Of a stretch of DNA of 64,000 nucleotides, positions 36,544 to 46,362 are shown piece after piece. This DNA comes from Antonospora locustae (taxonomy: Eukaryota; Microsporidia): NCBI GenBank assembly GCA_007674295.1, contig CM017447.1, positions 1 through 64,000 of the forward strand, written 5' to 3'. The first letter of the stretch is position 1; each line of letters starts with the position of its first letter. The notes below the pieces were generated by a model. It did no database searches. It was not told where the DNA came from and worked only from the letters and a program-made list of their open reading frames with translations. Both the position numbers and the translations under genes were made by a program.

Positions 36544-39087
36544 ATGAAACAAAACTTCACGAAGCTTGCGCAGAGTGCAATCGAGAAAGCAGTGCAGAAG
36601 GCGACAACTAACGGAAACCAGTATGTCGAGCCTGAGCATCTGCTTAGGGCGATTCTTGACGAAAGGAAGTCCAATGTGTGCTCTGTCCTGTCTGGAGATG
36701 AGCGCACCAAGCTCATGGCACAGCTTGACAAGATGATCGCTAGCTTTCCTAAGGTCAGCCCGCCGCAGATGGCAAGCATAAGCCAGTCGCTGTATTTCAT
36801 CATGATGAACGCAGAGCAGCTTACTCAGAAGTATGTTAGCCTTGATAATCTTGTGATTGCGTCGCTGCAAATTGACCGTATCAAGAACCTGCTTCCCAGT
36901 GACATTCGCGAGAGACTCGAGAGGGTTGGGCAGAAAGCTGGTGCTGGTGCGGACGGCCAAAATGCAGATGATGTGTCCAACAAGATTGAGCAGTTTGCAG
37001 TGGACATGGTTGAACAGGCACGAAAGGGCGACTTTGACCCCGTCATCGGAAGGGATGAAGAGATAAGACTCATCATGGAGATTCTGTGCAAGAAGACGAA
37101 AAGTAATCCCATACTCGTAGGAATGCCTGGTGTTGGAAAGACGGCACTGGTGAACGGCCTTGCACAACTGATAGCAGACGGCAAGGCGCCAGGGCTTGGA
37201 AAGGCCAAGATATACAATGTCGATATTGGATCCATGGTTGCAGGAGCTGGTGTCCGCGGCGAGTTTGAGGAGAGGCTGAAGAACGTAGTTAAGGAGGCAG
37301 AGCGAAACTCAAACGTGATTCTTTTTATTGACGAGGTACATTGCGTGCTGTCTGCAGGAAAGGTTGACGGTGCTCTCGATGCTGCCAACATGCTGAAGCC
37401 TGCGCTGGCTTCTGGTGCAATCAGGTGCATTGGTGCCACTACGTTTGACGAGTACAGGAAGTACGTTGAAAAGGACCCTGCATTTGCACGGAGGTTTGTG
37501 CAGGTTAGTGTTTCTGAGCCGTCTGTGGAGGACTCCATCACCATGCTCAGAGGCCTCAGGGAAAGGCTTGAAACACACCATGGAGCAAAGATTAGCGACA
37601 GTGCGCTGGTATTTGCAGCAAAGTCCGCAAAAAAGTACATTCCAAACCGAAGGCTGCCCGACATTGCGATAGACCTGGTAGATACTGCGTGTGCTAGTGC
37701 AATAATCTCCCTTGAGAGCGAGCCGCAGGAGATTATGAATGTAAAGAACAAGATATGGTCCTCAGAGCTTGAGAAAGCTGCTCTTGAGCTTGAGTTGCAG
37801 AGAAAGAAGGACGCCAATACACAGCAGAGACTGGACGAGGTTTCTGCAAGGATAAACAACCTTATGAAAGAGCTTGAGCCTCTTGAACTCGAGTTCAAGA
37901 AGGATAGGGCACATATTCTCGAGTCAAGGAATCTCAAGAAAAAGCTGGAGGAGTGCAATCTAAAGATAGCACGTGCAGAGCGAGAGCGAGATTTTTACAC
38001 GGTCCTTGACATTCAGAACAACGTCATTCCAAGAATACATGAGAAACTCAAGGAAATCGAGGGCTCAGAGATCATTACTGCGATGCACGTTGCTGAGATC
38101 ATAGGCAGATGGACAGGAATACCGGTCAAGCGACTCACGCTAAAGGAAAACGAAAGACTGCTTGAGATGGGTACAAGGTTGAAGTCGCGCATATACGGTC
38201 AGGACGAGGCGGTGGACGCTGTTGTTGAGTCCATTCTGCAGTCTCGAGTTGGGCTTTCAGCAAAGAACAGGCCTATTGGCGCCTTTTTGTTTCTGGGCCC
38301 CACAGGCGTTGGAAAGACAGAGCTTGCTAAGGCTGTTTCGTTTGAGCTTTTTGACGACGAGAAAGGCATGGTGTTTCTAGACATGAGTGACTATAGCAAC
38401 GAGATAAGCATCACAAAGTTCATAGGCGCCCCTGCAGGGTACATAGGATACAACGAGGGCGGGGCACTGACAGAGCCTGTGAAAAACAAGCCATACAACG
38501 TGGTTCTACTGGACGAAGTTGACCTTGCCCACACAAAGGTTCTGAACGTCCTCTATCAGTTGATGGACGAGGGACGTATTGTCGATGGCAAGGGTGCCGT
38601 AATTGACTTCACAAACACAGTTGTCATTATGACATCAAACCTGGGCCAAGACATTCTCATGAAGGGCAATCTGTGCGATGACGACAAAAGCATGCTTGAG
38701 AAGATGATCACCGATAGGTTTGGCCCTGCGTTTTTCAACCGAATAGACAGCGTTGTGTGCTTCCGCCCGCTGCAGACAGGCTCTCTGCGTTCCATCATGG
38801 AGTATCAGATCTCCTTGCTCAACAAAAGTCTTGCAGAAAGAAATGTCCTTTTCAAGGTGAGTGAAGCAGCCGCACAACATGTGATTGAGAAGTCCTATTC
38901 TCCCCTCTATGGTGCAAGGCCGCTGAAGAGGTATGTGCAGAAGGTGTTTGTGGGTGCTCTTACAAGAATGCTGCTTATGACGGGCAAGAACGAGGAGGAC
39001 AAGATACTTGTAGATTGCTACCACGAGTCAGAAGTCGTGGATGGCGTGAGAATGGGCGACTACGTGTACCGCTGGAATAAGGTATAG
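36544..39087 (+). CDS. HSP104: Hsp104/ClpB protein disaggregase
   Basis: Hsp104 is a hexameric AAA+ machine that pulls proteins out of aggregates with Hsp70. The 847-residue protein has an N-terminal Clp domain (residues 1-150). The first AAA module has Walker A GMPGVGKTAL and Walker B ILFIDEVH. The coiled-coil middle domain (about 385-500) is rich in Glu/Lys. The second AAA module has Walker A GPTGVGKTELAK and Walker B VVLLDEVD. Pore-loop tyrosine is visible in GAPAGYIGYNEGG. A heat-shock element and TATA box precede it. No CCC triplet is close to the ATG, which fits a TATA-type rather than CCC-type promoter. Confidence 0.95.
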   Translation: MKQNFTKLAQSAIEKAVQKATTNGNQYVEPEHLLRAILDERKSNVCSVLSGDERTKLMAQLDKMIASFPKVSPPQMASISQSLYFIMMNAEQLTQKYVSLDNLVIASLQIDRIKNLLPSDIRERLERVGQKAGAGADGQNADDVSNKIEQFAVDMVEQARKGDFDPVIGRDEEIRLIMEILCKKTKSNPILVGMPGVGKTALVNGLAQLIADGKAPGLGKAKIYNVDIGSMVAGAGVRGEFEERLKNVVKEAERNSNVILFIDEVHCVLSAGKVDGALDAANMLKPALASGAIRCIGATTFDEYRKYVEKDPAFARRFVQVSVSEPSVEDSITMLRGLRERLETHHGAKISDSALVFAAKSAKKYIPNRRLPDIAIDLVDTACASAIISLESEPQEIMNVKNKIWSSELEKAALELELQRKKDANTQQRLDEVSARINNLMKELEPLELEFKKDRAHILESRNLKKKLEECNLKIARAERERDFYTVLDIQNNVIPRIHEKLKEIEGSEIITAMHVAEIIGRWTGIPVKRLTLKENERLLEMGTRLKSRIYGQDEAVDAVVESILQSRVGLSAKNRPIGAFLFLGPTGVGKTELAKAVSFELFDDEKGMVFLDMSDYSNEISITKFIGAPAGYIGYNEGGALTEPVKNKPYNVVLLDEVDLAHTKVLNVLYQLMDEGRIVDGKGAVIDFTNTVVIMTSNLGQDILMKGNLCDDDKSMLEKMITDRFGPAFFNRIDSVVCFRPLQTGSLRSIMEYQISLLNKSLAERNVLFKVSEAAAQHVIEKSYSPLYGARPLKRYVQKVFVGALTRMLLMTGKNEEDKILVDCYHESEVVDGVRMGDYVYRWNKV

Positions 39088-39214
39088 GTGCTCTAATGTC
39101 GGTACATAGAACGAACACTCACCTAATAATAAACAAATTTGTTTATCACTACTTCTCTGCTGCTGTTGAGGAGCACCGGAACATCCTTTACAGCCATTTT
39201 TTTGCAGGCCGCTC

Positions 39215-39598
39215 TCACAAAATCTCCTCAAGCAACGTCTCTGGCCTGAAGCACTTTGACTTTATGGGCATTTCCAGAACATAAAAGGGATTTTTCATAA
39301 CGTAGTCCACGTACATTCTGTACACAGCCTTGATCCATCTGCACGCAGGCTCTCTTCCAACAAACACAAACGACGTACCTGTTGCTGTTTTATAAAGTGT
39401 AATAGTGTGCATCTTGAATACATATACCTGTGTAGAGTCAAGCATAGACATTTCGCTGTAGATGCTTTCAAAGATGGTGCTTACTGAGTGCAGCGTGCTT
39501 GTGAGTATCATAAGGTCGTTGGTGCTGGATCTCCTTGCTCTTTCGAACGCATATATCAGCCCTCCGGATTTGTTTATGACAAAGAGTTGGTGTATCAT
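39215..39598 (-). CDS. TRS23: TRAPP complex subunit Trs23 (TRAPPC4)
   Basis: Trs23 is a core subunit of the TRAPP tether, which activates the Rab Ypt1 in ER-to-Golgi transport. The 127-residue longin-like protein starts HQLFVINKSGGLIYAFER and continues with the block MILTSTLHSVSTIFESIYSE. It ends YVDYVMKNPFYVLEMPIK, the hallmark of this subunit. The insertion found between strands in longer homologues is absent. The start is the ATG at 39598; AGCCCCT lies about 25 bases before it. A second TRAPP subunit, Trs31, is encoded at 45690. Confidence 0.88.
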   Translation of the reverse strand: MIHQLFVINKSGGLIYAFERARRSSTNDLMILTSTLHSVSTIFESIYSEMSMLDSTQVYVFKMHTITLYKTATGTSFVFVGREPACRWIKAVYRMYVDYVMKNPFYVLEMPIKSKCFRPETLLEEIL

Positions 39599-39656
39599 AA
39601 GGTCCTATGGATGGAGGGGCTCTTTTTAACGATATGGGCACCACTCCACAACATGT

Positions 39657-42600
39657 CTATTTTGTGTGGTCTGCACACTCCTCCAGCACAGGCACGAGTG
39701 GCAACATGAATCCAGCAAACTGCTGCATGTCAAAGTCCATGTCCACAAGCACAGCACCGCATATCGCCTCAAATATGTCGCCAAACAGCTTATTGACATG
39801 GTTTCCGTCTCCAACTATCTTATTCTGGACTTGTAACATGTATTCAGCAGGAAAACACGTGTGTATGTGGGGCACCAGACCTATGTGAAACAGTGCTCTT
39901 GCAAGCGAAAAGTTATTGACGAGGCTTTTTCTCTCTGCATTCATTTTTCCAGGCCCGAACTCAGGGTACTTGTGAAATATGTTCTGCGTGACAAGTAGCT
40001 CAAGCGAGCAGTCACCAAGTAGTTCCAGGCTCTGAAAGAAGGTAGACCCGAATATGTTGTTGTGCGAAGAGGGATGTATTATGGCTTTCTCAAGCAATCC
40101 CTTCTGTTTGAAGATGTATCCCAGCTTTTGTTCAACAAGCGATATTTCGTGAATCTCTAGAACTTTGTTATGGCTCTTTGTGCCATCAGAAGGTGGCAAG
40201 CTCTCTCTTGTGAGAATCCCAATGTCGTATATGAATTCAGATGCGCTCTCCAGATCATTCTCCAGCATGTACATTCCTATTATAGCCTCAAGAATATCTG
40301 CATACACTTTTCTGTTTCTAGAAATATCTGTACCTTCGCTGTCCTTTGTGTCTCTGGAGTGTTTCTCAGAATTTTGTGCATGAAACACGTTCTCCACTCT
40401 GAAGTAGCTTATGCACTCGCGCATGTTCTCTCTGTACGTTCTGTCTTCTATCGTATCTATCAGCTCAAAAAGGTCTGGTGGCCGAAACTGATTCTCCGAA
40501 GAGCTAAGAAGCACAACATGCTCCGGAATGCCCAGTCTTTCTGCTATTCTCTGCAGATTTGCATTACATACAATTGAGTCCTTTACTCTGGCAACTTCGC
40601 TAGGCTGCGCATGGTTGGCGAGAAACAAATGCCTTATTACGATGTACTTCAAGATAGAGTCGCCCAGAAACTCATATCTCTCGTAGCATTTTCCCCCGCA
40701 GCTTTTGCCTCTCCCTTTGGGAGTCAGAGCAACCACTGTCTTTTCAATGCTTATTTTCAGTCCTAGCTTGATCTTGAGGTCAAACGCTAGTGCTGCTGCT
40801 TCAAATGCAACAAAGTGGTTCACAAACCTCGCATACTGCCTGCAGAGATCTTTTCTAACACGCGTCACACACATTATCTCGCTGCTCATGACAGAGCATG
40901 CCTGACTTTCTCCCTTACTGGTGTAGAGACCACCTCTGAACAGAAGCCTGCGGTCGCTGTGTTTGTGCAGAAGCTCTACATTGTACTTCTTCTCGAAGTA
41001 CTCTGCATACGATGCATGCCCTGTTATGCCTTCCTTTGCAAAGAACTTTCTTCCCTGCATTGGAATTACTTTTTCCGTTATGGTACTATCAGGATCGGAA
41101 TTGTGGCATGTAAAGAACATCTTTGTTATTGGGTTAAACACCAGGTAGTCTTGATGGCTCTCGTCGGTCTCTTCGTACACGCTATTCTTCATAAAGCCAG
41201 ACAAGAACGTGTTCAGAAACGGAATGTCCACTTGCCCATCGCTTAATGGTACAACAAGGTAGCAGCAGGCATTTTTGACTACCGAGAGCTCGCAGGTCTT
41301 TTTAAAGTGTAAACCAAAGAACAGAACCTGGAAAAAAAAAATCATTTCCAGCTCTTCCAAAGTAAACGCCACAGAGTACAGGTACTTTATGCAGACTCCA
41401 TTCACACGAACATCCTCTTCAAAGGAGGCACCACAGCATATTCCCAAATTCTGCTCGCTGTCTTCAGCCTCGCAAAAGGCATAGACATGGAACCGCTTAG
41501 GATATGACAGAAGACACTTAGGACATTTTCTTTGCGATCCCTTCCGCGACATTGTCTTTCTTGCTTCTGCATTTAGAAATAATGCATACTTCCTTCTAAA
41601 AAGGTTCTCGACCTGTTCTGCACTTGTGAATGGATCTCCTGCCCTTTCACTGTGAAACTCGTGTCTGATTTTGGATATTTCGCTGTGTGATGTGGTTCCG
41701 TACATATCTCTTAGATATGCGTTGTACACCTTGTTTTTACTAACAAATTTCTCTGTGGGAAAGAAGTTGTTGTCTACAAAGCCCTCGTCGTGCATATGCA
41801 CGAGGAGCTTGGCAGAAATGTCGTCCAGCGCGCTTTTTTTCCTTGAGTGCAGGCCAGATGCATGTGCCTCTGTGAACAAAAAGTGGTCACAGAGGTACGG
41901 AAGTGATACAATGCATACAAAGCCATTTTCCAGATGCTCATATCGGCATTGTATGGCCATGTCTCTAATAAACAACATGTGTTCATCCAGGTAATTTTTG
42001 AGCAGATACAAAAAGTTTGTGAGCATCTTGTGCGCCATGAAACACGGTACACTTGCACCGGTGCCTTTCATGAAAAAACATGGCGTCTCTTCTTTTGAGC
42101 GTCTGACAAACTCCATTTCGTTTCTGGTTTCTGTGCTGCCTGCTATTTTGTTTTGTGCGTTTCTAATTTGAAGGAAGTTGTCGAAGCTGCTTTCAAGAAG
42201 ATGAATAACTACAACCACTCGAAAAGGAACCTCCGCCATTTCAGTGTGAATATAGTCGTAGAAAAGCAGAGTGGATTCTCCTGACATCTTCGCAAGCTCT
42301 TCATGCGTGAAGCTATGAGGGTCGAGCAATCTTGCTCGAAGGCCTTCTTTCACAAGGCCAAATATGTTCTTATTATTAGTAACCAGAAAGACGTTGGATT
42401 CTGTCTCCTCAAGCACGCGCATTGTCTTTTGAAATTTCATTTCGTTAACAAGCATCTCTTGTATGTCGCTAAACGCTACAGCTTCTCGAAAACTCTGTGA
42501 CTTGATACACTTGAGTTCTACTTTTGTCCTTATTAGCTCAAACGCAAGACCAAAGCTGGTACATTCAATTTGCATGGCCTCTTTGAGTAGCTTTTCCATC

Positions 42601-43412
42601 TCTTTGTTGCCTGTCTGTTTGATATACGATTTTAGCAGAATCTTTAGTGACAGGTACTTTTCAAGCAATGGCGTGTATGCGGGCTCAACCACGAGCAAGC
42701 GAAACTGTGCTGCACTTTCTCTCTTTGTTATACTGTCGCTATGTGTATTCTTGGCGCTTGACTCTGCGCATTTCATGTACAGGCTTCTGAATGTGTCTTC
42801 GCCGCCTGTGTCTACTTCTCTAGAAAACGCACTGCAATCTGCAAATACGTCGTCTTTGCAAAGCACACTGCTTGCTTCATTTCCGTTCTCTATCTCCCCT
42901 ACATTTTCAATAGCCATGCTTACATTGTACTCTGCGCTCTGGTTTCTCAGACCCAGCAGGAGAGTATCGAAACGGGATATTTCCTTCAGAAACACGCATA
43001 CATTGACATCAAAAAATGTGCGCGGCCACTTTTGTGCAGTGTCCCTGTCTGCAGCACAGAACTGCCGAAAGCAGCATGCAAAGTTCTTTTCTACGCTGGA
43101 GAGCCTTACGATGACATATTCAAAGCAGCGAATACTGATGTATCCGAACAGTGCTAAAAAAGCGAACTTGGTAGCTTGCACTTGAAATCTGTCGGTGATA
43201 GCTCCTTTCCGTATGATTTCGTATACTGAAAGATGGAACATGCTTCTGATTCCTGTGTAAGAATGTACATGCGCGTCGCCGCACACAAGTAGAACTTTTT
43301 TATATGAAGATAGTATGTTTTCTATTTTCAAAGTGGTGGCCTCGCCCTCGTCAAGGTATATTCCACACTTGTCTGCGTCTGTCAAACTTTCTGTATTCAC
43401 GTTGGCTGCCAT
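39657..43412 (-). CDS. Dicer-like RNase III with degenerate helicase region
   Basis: This 1251-residue protein has two tandem C-terminal RNase III domains. RNase IIIa has YERYEFLGDS (910-919) and KVYADILEA (about 1035). RNase IIIb has SLELLGD (about 1128) and KLFGDIFEA (about 1208). The catalytic Glu and Asp pairs are present in both. The N-terminal two-thirds occupy the place of helicase, dimerisation and PAZ domains, but I find no G-K-T Walker A and no D-E-C-H box. A weak trace of the last helicase motif may be FLQIRNAQNKIAGS. No double-stranded RNA-binding domain follows. It implies small-RNA processing. The start at 43412 (MAANVNTES) is uncertain; ATGs at 43442 and 43457 are in frame. Confidence 0.85.
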   Translation of the reverse strand: MAANVNTESLTDADKCGIYLDEGEATTLKIENILSSYKKVLLVCGDAHVHSYTGIRSMFHLSVYEIIRKGAITDRFQVQATKFAFLALFGYISIRCFEYVIVRLSSVEKNFACCFRQFCAADRDTAQKWPRTFFDVNVCVFLKEISRFDTLLLGLRNQSAEYNVSMAIENVGEIENGNEASSVLCKDDVFADCSAFSREVDTGGEDTFRSLYMKCAESSAKNTHSDSITKRESAAQFRLLVVEPAYTPLLEKYLSLKILLKSYIKQTGNKEMEKLLKEAMQIECTSFGLAFELIRTKVELKCIKSQSFREAVAFSDIQEMLVNEMKFQKTMRVLEETESNVFLVTNNKNIFGLVKEGLRARLLDPHSFTHEELAKMSGESTLLFYDYIHTEMAEVPFRVVVVIHLLESSFDNFLQIRNAQNKIAGSTETRNEMEFVRRSKEETPCFFMKGTGASVPCFMAHKMLTNFLYLLKNYLDEHMLFIRDMAIQCRYEHLENGFVCIVSLPYLCDHFLFTEAHASGLHSRKKSALDDISAKLLVHMHDEGFVDNNFFPTEKFVSKNKVYNAYLRDMYGTTSHSEISKIRHEFHSERAGDPFTSAEQVENLFRRKYALFLNAEARKTMSRKGSQRKCPKCLLSYPKRFHVYAFCEAEDSEQNLGICCGASFEEDVRVNGVCIKYLYSVAFTLEELEMIFFFQVLFFGLHFKKTCELSVVKNACCYLVVPLSDGQVDIPFLNTFLSGFMKNSVYEETDESHQDYLVFNPITKMFFTCHNSDPDSTITEKVIPMQGRKFFAKEGITGHASYAEYFEKKYNVELLHKHSDRRLLFRGGLYTSKGESQACSVMSSEIMCVTRVRKDLCRQYARFVNHFVAFEAAALAFDLKIKLGLKISIEKTVVALTPKGRGKSCGGKCYERYEFLGDSILKYIVIRHLFLANHAQPSEVARVKDSIVCNANLQRIAERLGIPEHVVLLSSSENQFRPPDLFELIDTIEDRTYRENMRECISYFRVENVFHAQNSEKHSRDTKDSEGTDISRNRKVYADILEAIIGMYMLENDLESASEFIYDIGILTRESLPPSDGTKSHNKVLEIHEISLVEQKLGYIFKQKGLLEKAIIHPSSHNNIFGSTFFQSLELLGDCSLELLVTQNIFHKYPEFGPGKMNAERKSLVNNFSLARALFHIGLVPHIHTCFPAEYMLQVQNKIVGDGNHVNKLFGDIFEAICGAVLVDMDFDMQQFAGFMLPLVPVLEECADHTK

Positions 43413-43466
43413 TTTCTGTACAGCTTTGCAGGGATAGAGCATAAATATAATTATCATGCTGCCGCC

Positions 43467-43486
43467 AACCTGTCGCAAAACAGGTT
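43467..43486. repeat. Short inverted repeat upstream of Dicer
   Basis: AACCTG and CAGGTT form a 6-base stem with an 8-base loop, 55 bases upstream of the Dicer ATG. It may be chance, but a second, stronger hairpin lies 50 bases further on. Confidence 0.4.
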
Positions 43487-43536
43487 GTTCTGTACCACAG
43501 ACTGCAAGAAGGGCGTACACACCTGCAGGTTCTGAT

Positions 43537-43570
43537 TCTAGTGCATCAGCATCGCAGCGGATGCACTAGA
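43537..43570. repeat. Perfect 11-base inverted repeat between Dicer and the TPP1-like gene
   Basis: TCTAGTGCATC and GATGCACTAGA are exact reverse complements separated by 12 bases. The element lies in the 218-base gap between two divergent genes, so it could be a palindromic protein-binding site for both or a transcribed hairpin. Confidence 0.65.
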
Positions 43571-43630
43571 GACCATGTCCTCGTTCAGCATAGTGATGAT
43601 GCACTCTCCAGCAAAAAAGAAATCACCCCT

Positions 43631-44686
43631 ATGTCAAGTTTTATTAGAGAGCCATGGATACATTCGCTGCTCTGTGACCAGCTTTACCGAAATGTTATTC
43701 CGAGCACAAGCCAAAGGTGCCAGTTAATAGACATTGTTGGCAAAGCAGATGCCCTTGAGGTCATTGTAAGCGACTGCATCCACTCCATAACGGCTGTGCT
43801 CAGCAGAGAGTCCACAACTAACTTCAAAAAAACATATGCTCTGGACTGGGTTGATGTCAAGGGATGTCTTATGACTCTGGACAGGTTTTGCTTTGACTAT
43901 TCGTTTGAGAAAAATGCGTTTTTCATATGCACAGAGGATTTCTCGTACTTTGGAAGTGAGAGTGAGATAATTGGCGATCCGATCAGTGTCAACCATGCAA
44001 AGGATATCAGAGAAGTGCTCGGACATGGTGTTTGTGGAAAACTGCATATCAGCGAGCTGGATCCGCTGTACTGCGTTGTAGAGAGAGAGACAAATGATAG
44101 GAGAAGAGTGCTTGACTTAGTCCTAGAAAATACAACTGGCAAACACATCGAAACATTCAACAAATGCCCCAACGGAGATGAGAATATGGCGCATTTTCTA
44201 AAACAAGACGATTTTGTAGGCATTGATGCAGACAAGACAGAGAAAAGCCAGAATCATTCCGTTGAAATTCTTGCTACACATTCAATGGACTATACAGCTT
44301 CTCCTGTACAAAATAGCGACAGTGGCTGCTCTAGAGCATTTTCTTCATCGGATTCAAGTGTGACGATGTGTGTAAGTAGCCAAGAAGAGTGCGTTGTCAG
44401 CGGCGGCAACAGGCAACATACTCTGCATGAAGAGTGTGCAGCAAAGAATGATACTTCTAAAGAAAATGTGATACATACACCAGAAAGACCAGACTGTAGC
44501 AAAATACAGGAGTCTGCTCTTTTCGAATGCACCACTACAACTTGTTCTGTGTTGCCTCCCTCTATCTGTTACAAGAAAGAGAGAGGTGTTATAGACTTCC
44601 ATGACATAGGTCCTACTACAAGCTTTGATCTTTCTATATTTACAAAAATAAAAAAAAACAGAACTGCAGATAACAGATATGCGTAG
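43631..44686 (+). CDS. Candidate TPP1/Tpz1-like telomere OB-fold protein
   Basis: The 351-residue protein has an N-terminal region (residues 5-130) that follows the order of conserved positions in the TPP1 (ACD) OB fold. PWIHSLL at 8-14 parallels the family PWI-x-x-L opening. QLIDIV at 31-36 follows, then LEVIVSDCIHSITAVLSRES at 42-61 parallels the L-V-S-D-x-T-H-S...L-V-T-R-E strand pair. A final helix is near HAKDIREVL. TPP1 links POT1 to the rest of shelterin and recruits telomerase. The C-terminal two-thirds are Ser/Thr/Cys-rich and probably disordered, ending in a short conserved-looking segment (DFHDIGPTTSFDLSIF). The start follows CACCCCT. The match is by eye and could be another OB-fold family. 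Confidence 0.45.
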   Translation: MSSFIREPWIHSLLCDQLYRNVIPSTSQRCQLIDIVGKADALEVIVSDCIHSITAVLSRESTTNFKKTYALDWVDVKGCLMTLDRFCFDYSFEKNAFFICTEDFSYFGSESEIIGDPISVNHAKDIREVLGHGVCGKLHISELDPLYCVVERETNDRRRVLDLVLENTTGKHIETFNKCPNGDENMAHFLKQDDFVGIDADKTEKSQNHSVEILATHSMDYTASPVQNSDSGCSRAFSSSDSSVTMCVSSQEECVVSGGNRQHTLHEECAAKNDTSKENVIHTPERPDCSKIQESALFECTTTTCSVLPPSICYKKERGVIDFHDIGPTTSFDLSIFTKIKKNRTADNRYA

Positions 44687-45085
44687 AGACAGGTTCGAAA
44701 CACATGAAGTTTCTTGTTATAATATTGTTAGTTTTAGCATAGTGCAGACGACACAAAGCTCTCATGTATCATGACATAATTACTTATAGACACCCGCAGT
44801 AATCTGCAAATCAGAAGCAATCAAGAAAGCATAGTTAAAGTGTACATCTGAAGCTCATCATGCTACTCTGCGCAAAGAGGTCTCGTATTAATCATCAAAG
44901 TGTTAATCAGCACCATAGATGCTACAGTAGTGTCTAAACCATCGAATGTGAGTTTTTTGGAGGTGAAAGTTAAATGAAGTACACCAGAGGACATAACATG
45001 ATATCTCTCCACAAAAATGTGCATGTTTAACTCTATAATGCTAATCTGTATGTACAAACAAGCAGAACCTCAAAAACAAGTCTTC
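44687..45085. other. 400-base AT-rich gap, no supported gene
   Basis: This is a convergent intergenic stretch between the TPP1-like gene and RPB9. It contains only a short frame without a motif. I see no repeat, RNA gene or promoter signal. Confidence 0.4.
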
Positions 45086-45427
45086 TTATGAATCTGCTGC
45101 CCAGATCTCATGACAACTGGAGCAAACATAATACACAAGAAATGCTGTGTCCTCATCCACCTCGTCTCCATAATATAAAACAGCCTCTCTGTTGTCGCAT
45201 CTGGGGCACTTCACACGGACGCGCGGAAGTGTTGGATCGCTTACAATATCTTTTGACAAAATTGAATTTGGCACACGCTTTCTGCCATAATAAATACTGT
45301 ACACAATGTTTGATTTTGCCTCCTCAAAATGCTCGCAGCTCTTGCATGCCATGAAGAGCTGCTTATCGTCTCTATCTTCCTTGAGATACAGAATGTTGCT
45401 GCACTCCTTGCAAAACTCTTGTATCAT
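45086..45427 (-). CDS. RPB9: RNA polymerase II subunit Rpb9
   Basis: Rpb9 sits in the jaw of RNA polymerase II and aids start-site choice and transcript cleavage. The 113-residue protein has two zinc ribbons, CKEC...CKSC at the N-terminus and CPRC...CSSC at the C-terminus. SDPTLPR, a Rpb9 signature, lies between them. LVYYVCSSCHEIW matches the C-terminal ribbon. The ATG at 45427 is directly preceded by CTGCCCC; the frame extends upstream but without that signal. Confidence 0.93.
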   Translation of the reverse strand: MIQEFCKECSNILYLKEDRDDKQLFMACKSCEHFEEAKSNIVYSIYYGRKRVPNSILSKDIVSDPTLPRVRVKCPRCDNREAVLYYGDEVDEDTAFLVYYVCSSCHEIWAADS

Positions 45428-45689
45428 GGGGCAGAGATACCAGAGCAATCCTTTTGCAAGAGACATACTCAAGGCTACAACATCCAGACAAACTCAACGC
45501 GCATGCTGGCTCCAGCTACAAGAAGCATTTTGTCGGATGATGTGCTTGGCAATTCCATGCCATAATGCATTCTTGATGATGCTTAGAGGAAAGGCCTAAA
45601 GAACAAGCACCATTGCTACAGAGACAGTACTCTTTTTTATGTGCATTCTTGATGACACAAAAACTTATAATAGCCATTGCACTGTGCTC

Positions 45690-46169
45690 TTAATAACTTT
45701 CAAAAACACGCATGCTGTTCATTATTTCCACAAGATAAAGTGTCTTCTGAAACGGACTCTCGGAGGGCGATATGTATGCGTTTACAGTGCATCTGTATCC
45801 AGTGGCACATATGGCCATTTCAATTATTCCAGCAACCATGGCGTCAGCACAGAACCTGCTGTTGCACTCCGGTGGCTGCATGTACACACCAAAAAGTGGC
45901 TCGTCTTCTGTAATCACAAACACGTTTTCTTTATCTTTTAGACTTTCTGCCTTTCTGCCAGACTCATGTATCTGAGGCAGCAGGTGGTATGTTATTTTAT
46001 ACACCAGACTCGGCAGGTCTACATCACGGTCAAAGCCAAACAACTCGAGAATCTTCATGCCTGTCTTCCGTCCAATTTGGTGCAAAACCCGCTCAACGTC
46101 TCTGCCCTCGGACATAAGATCCTGAATGATCTCGGAAACTACAAAACAAAGAAGGGTGCTGTCAACCAT
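45690..46169 (-). CDS. TRS31: TRAPP complex subunit Trs31 (TRAPPC5)
   Basis: This is a 159-residue Bet3-fold subunit of the TRAPP tether. Family blocks seen are LLCFVVSEIIQDL, VLHQIGRKTGMKILELFGF, ITEDEPLF, CADAMVAGIIEMAICATGY and CTVNAYISP, in the order of Trs31. The family conserves D-N-E-P and F-x-A-G-I-V-E at these places. The ATG at 46169 is preceded by GATCCC; the open frame upstream lacks an ATG. With Trs23 at 39215 it indicates that a reduced TRAPP core is retained. Confidence 0.85.
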   Translation of the reverse strand: MVDSTLLCFVVSEIIQDLMSEGRDVERVLHQIGRKTGMKILELFGFDRDVDLPSLVYKITYHLLPQIHESGRKAESLKDKENVFVITEDEPLFGVYMQPPECNSRFCADAMVAGIIEMAICATGYRCTVNAYISPSESPFQKTLYLVEIMNSMRVFESY

Positions 46170-46362
46170 GGGATCCTTGTTACAAAACTTTATCCACCCA
46201 GCAGAGTACAAAACACTTTCTTAGATAACTGGCACTGAGACCGTGCAGATAGTTAGAATGAAAGAGGAATCTCTGTTGAGGAGTAGTATGTTGGGCGCAG
46301 CTAGAACCAGCACACCTTTGTTAACAGAGCCGGTGCTAGACTTCAAAGCGAATGTAAAGAAT

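Noticed and set aside
44692..44700. GGTTCGAAA resembling a tRNA T-loop
   Set aside because: No matching acceptor, D or anticodon stems surround it, and it begins within a few bases of a stop codon.
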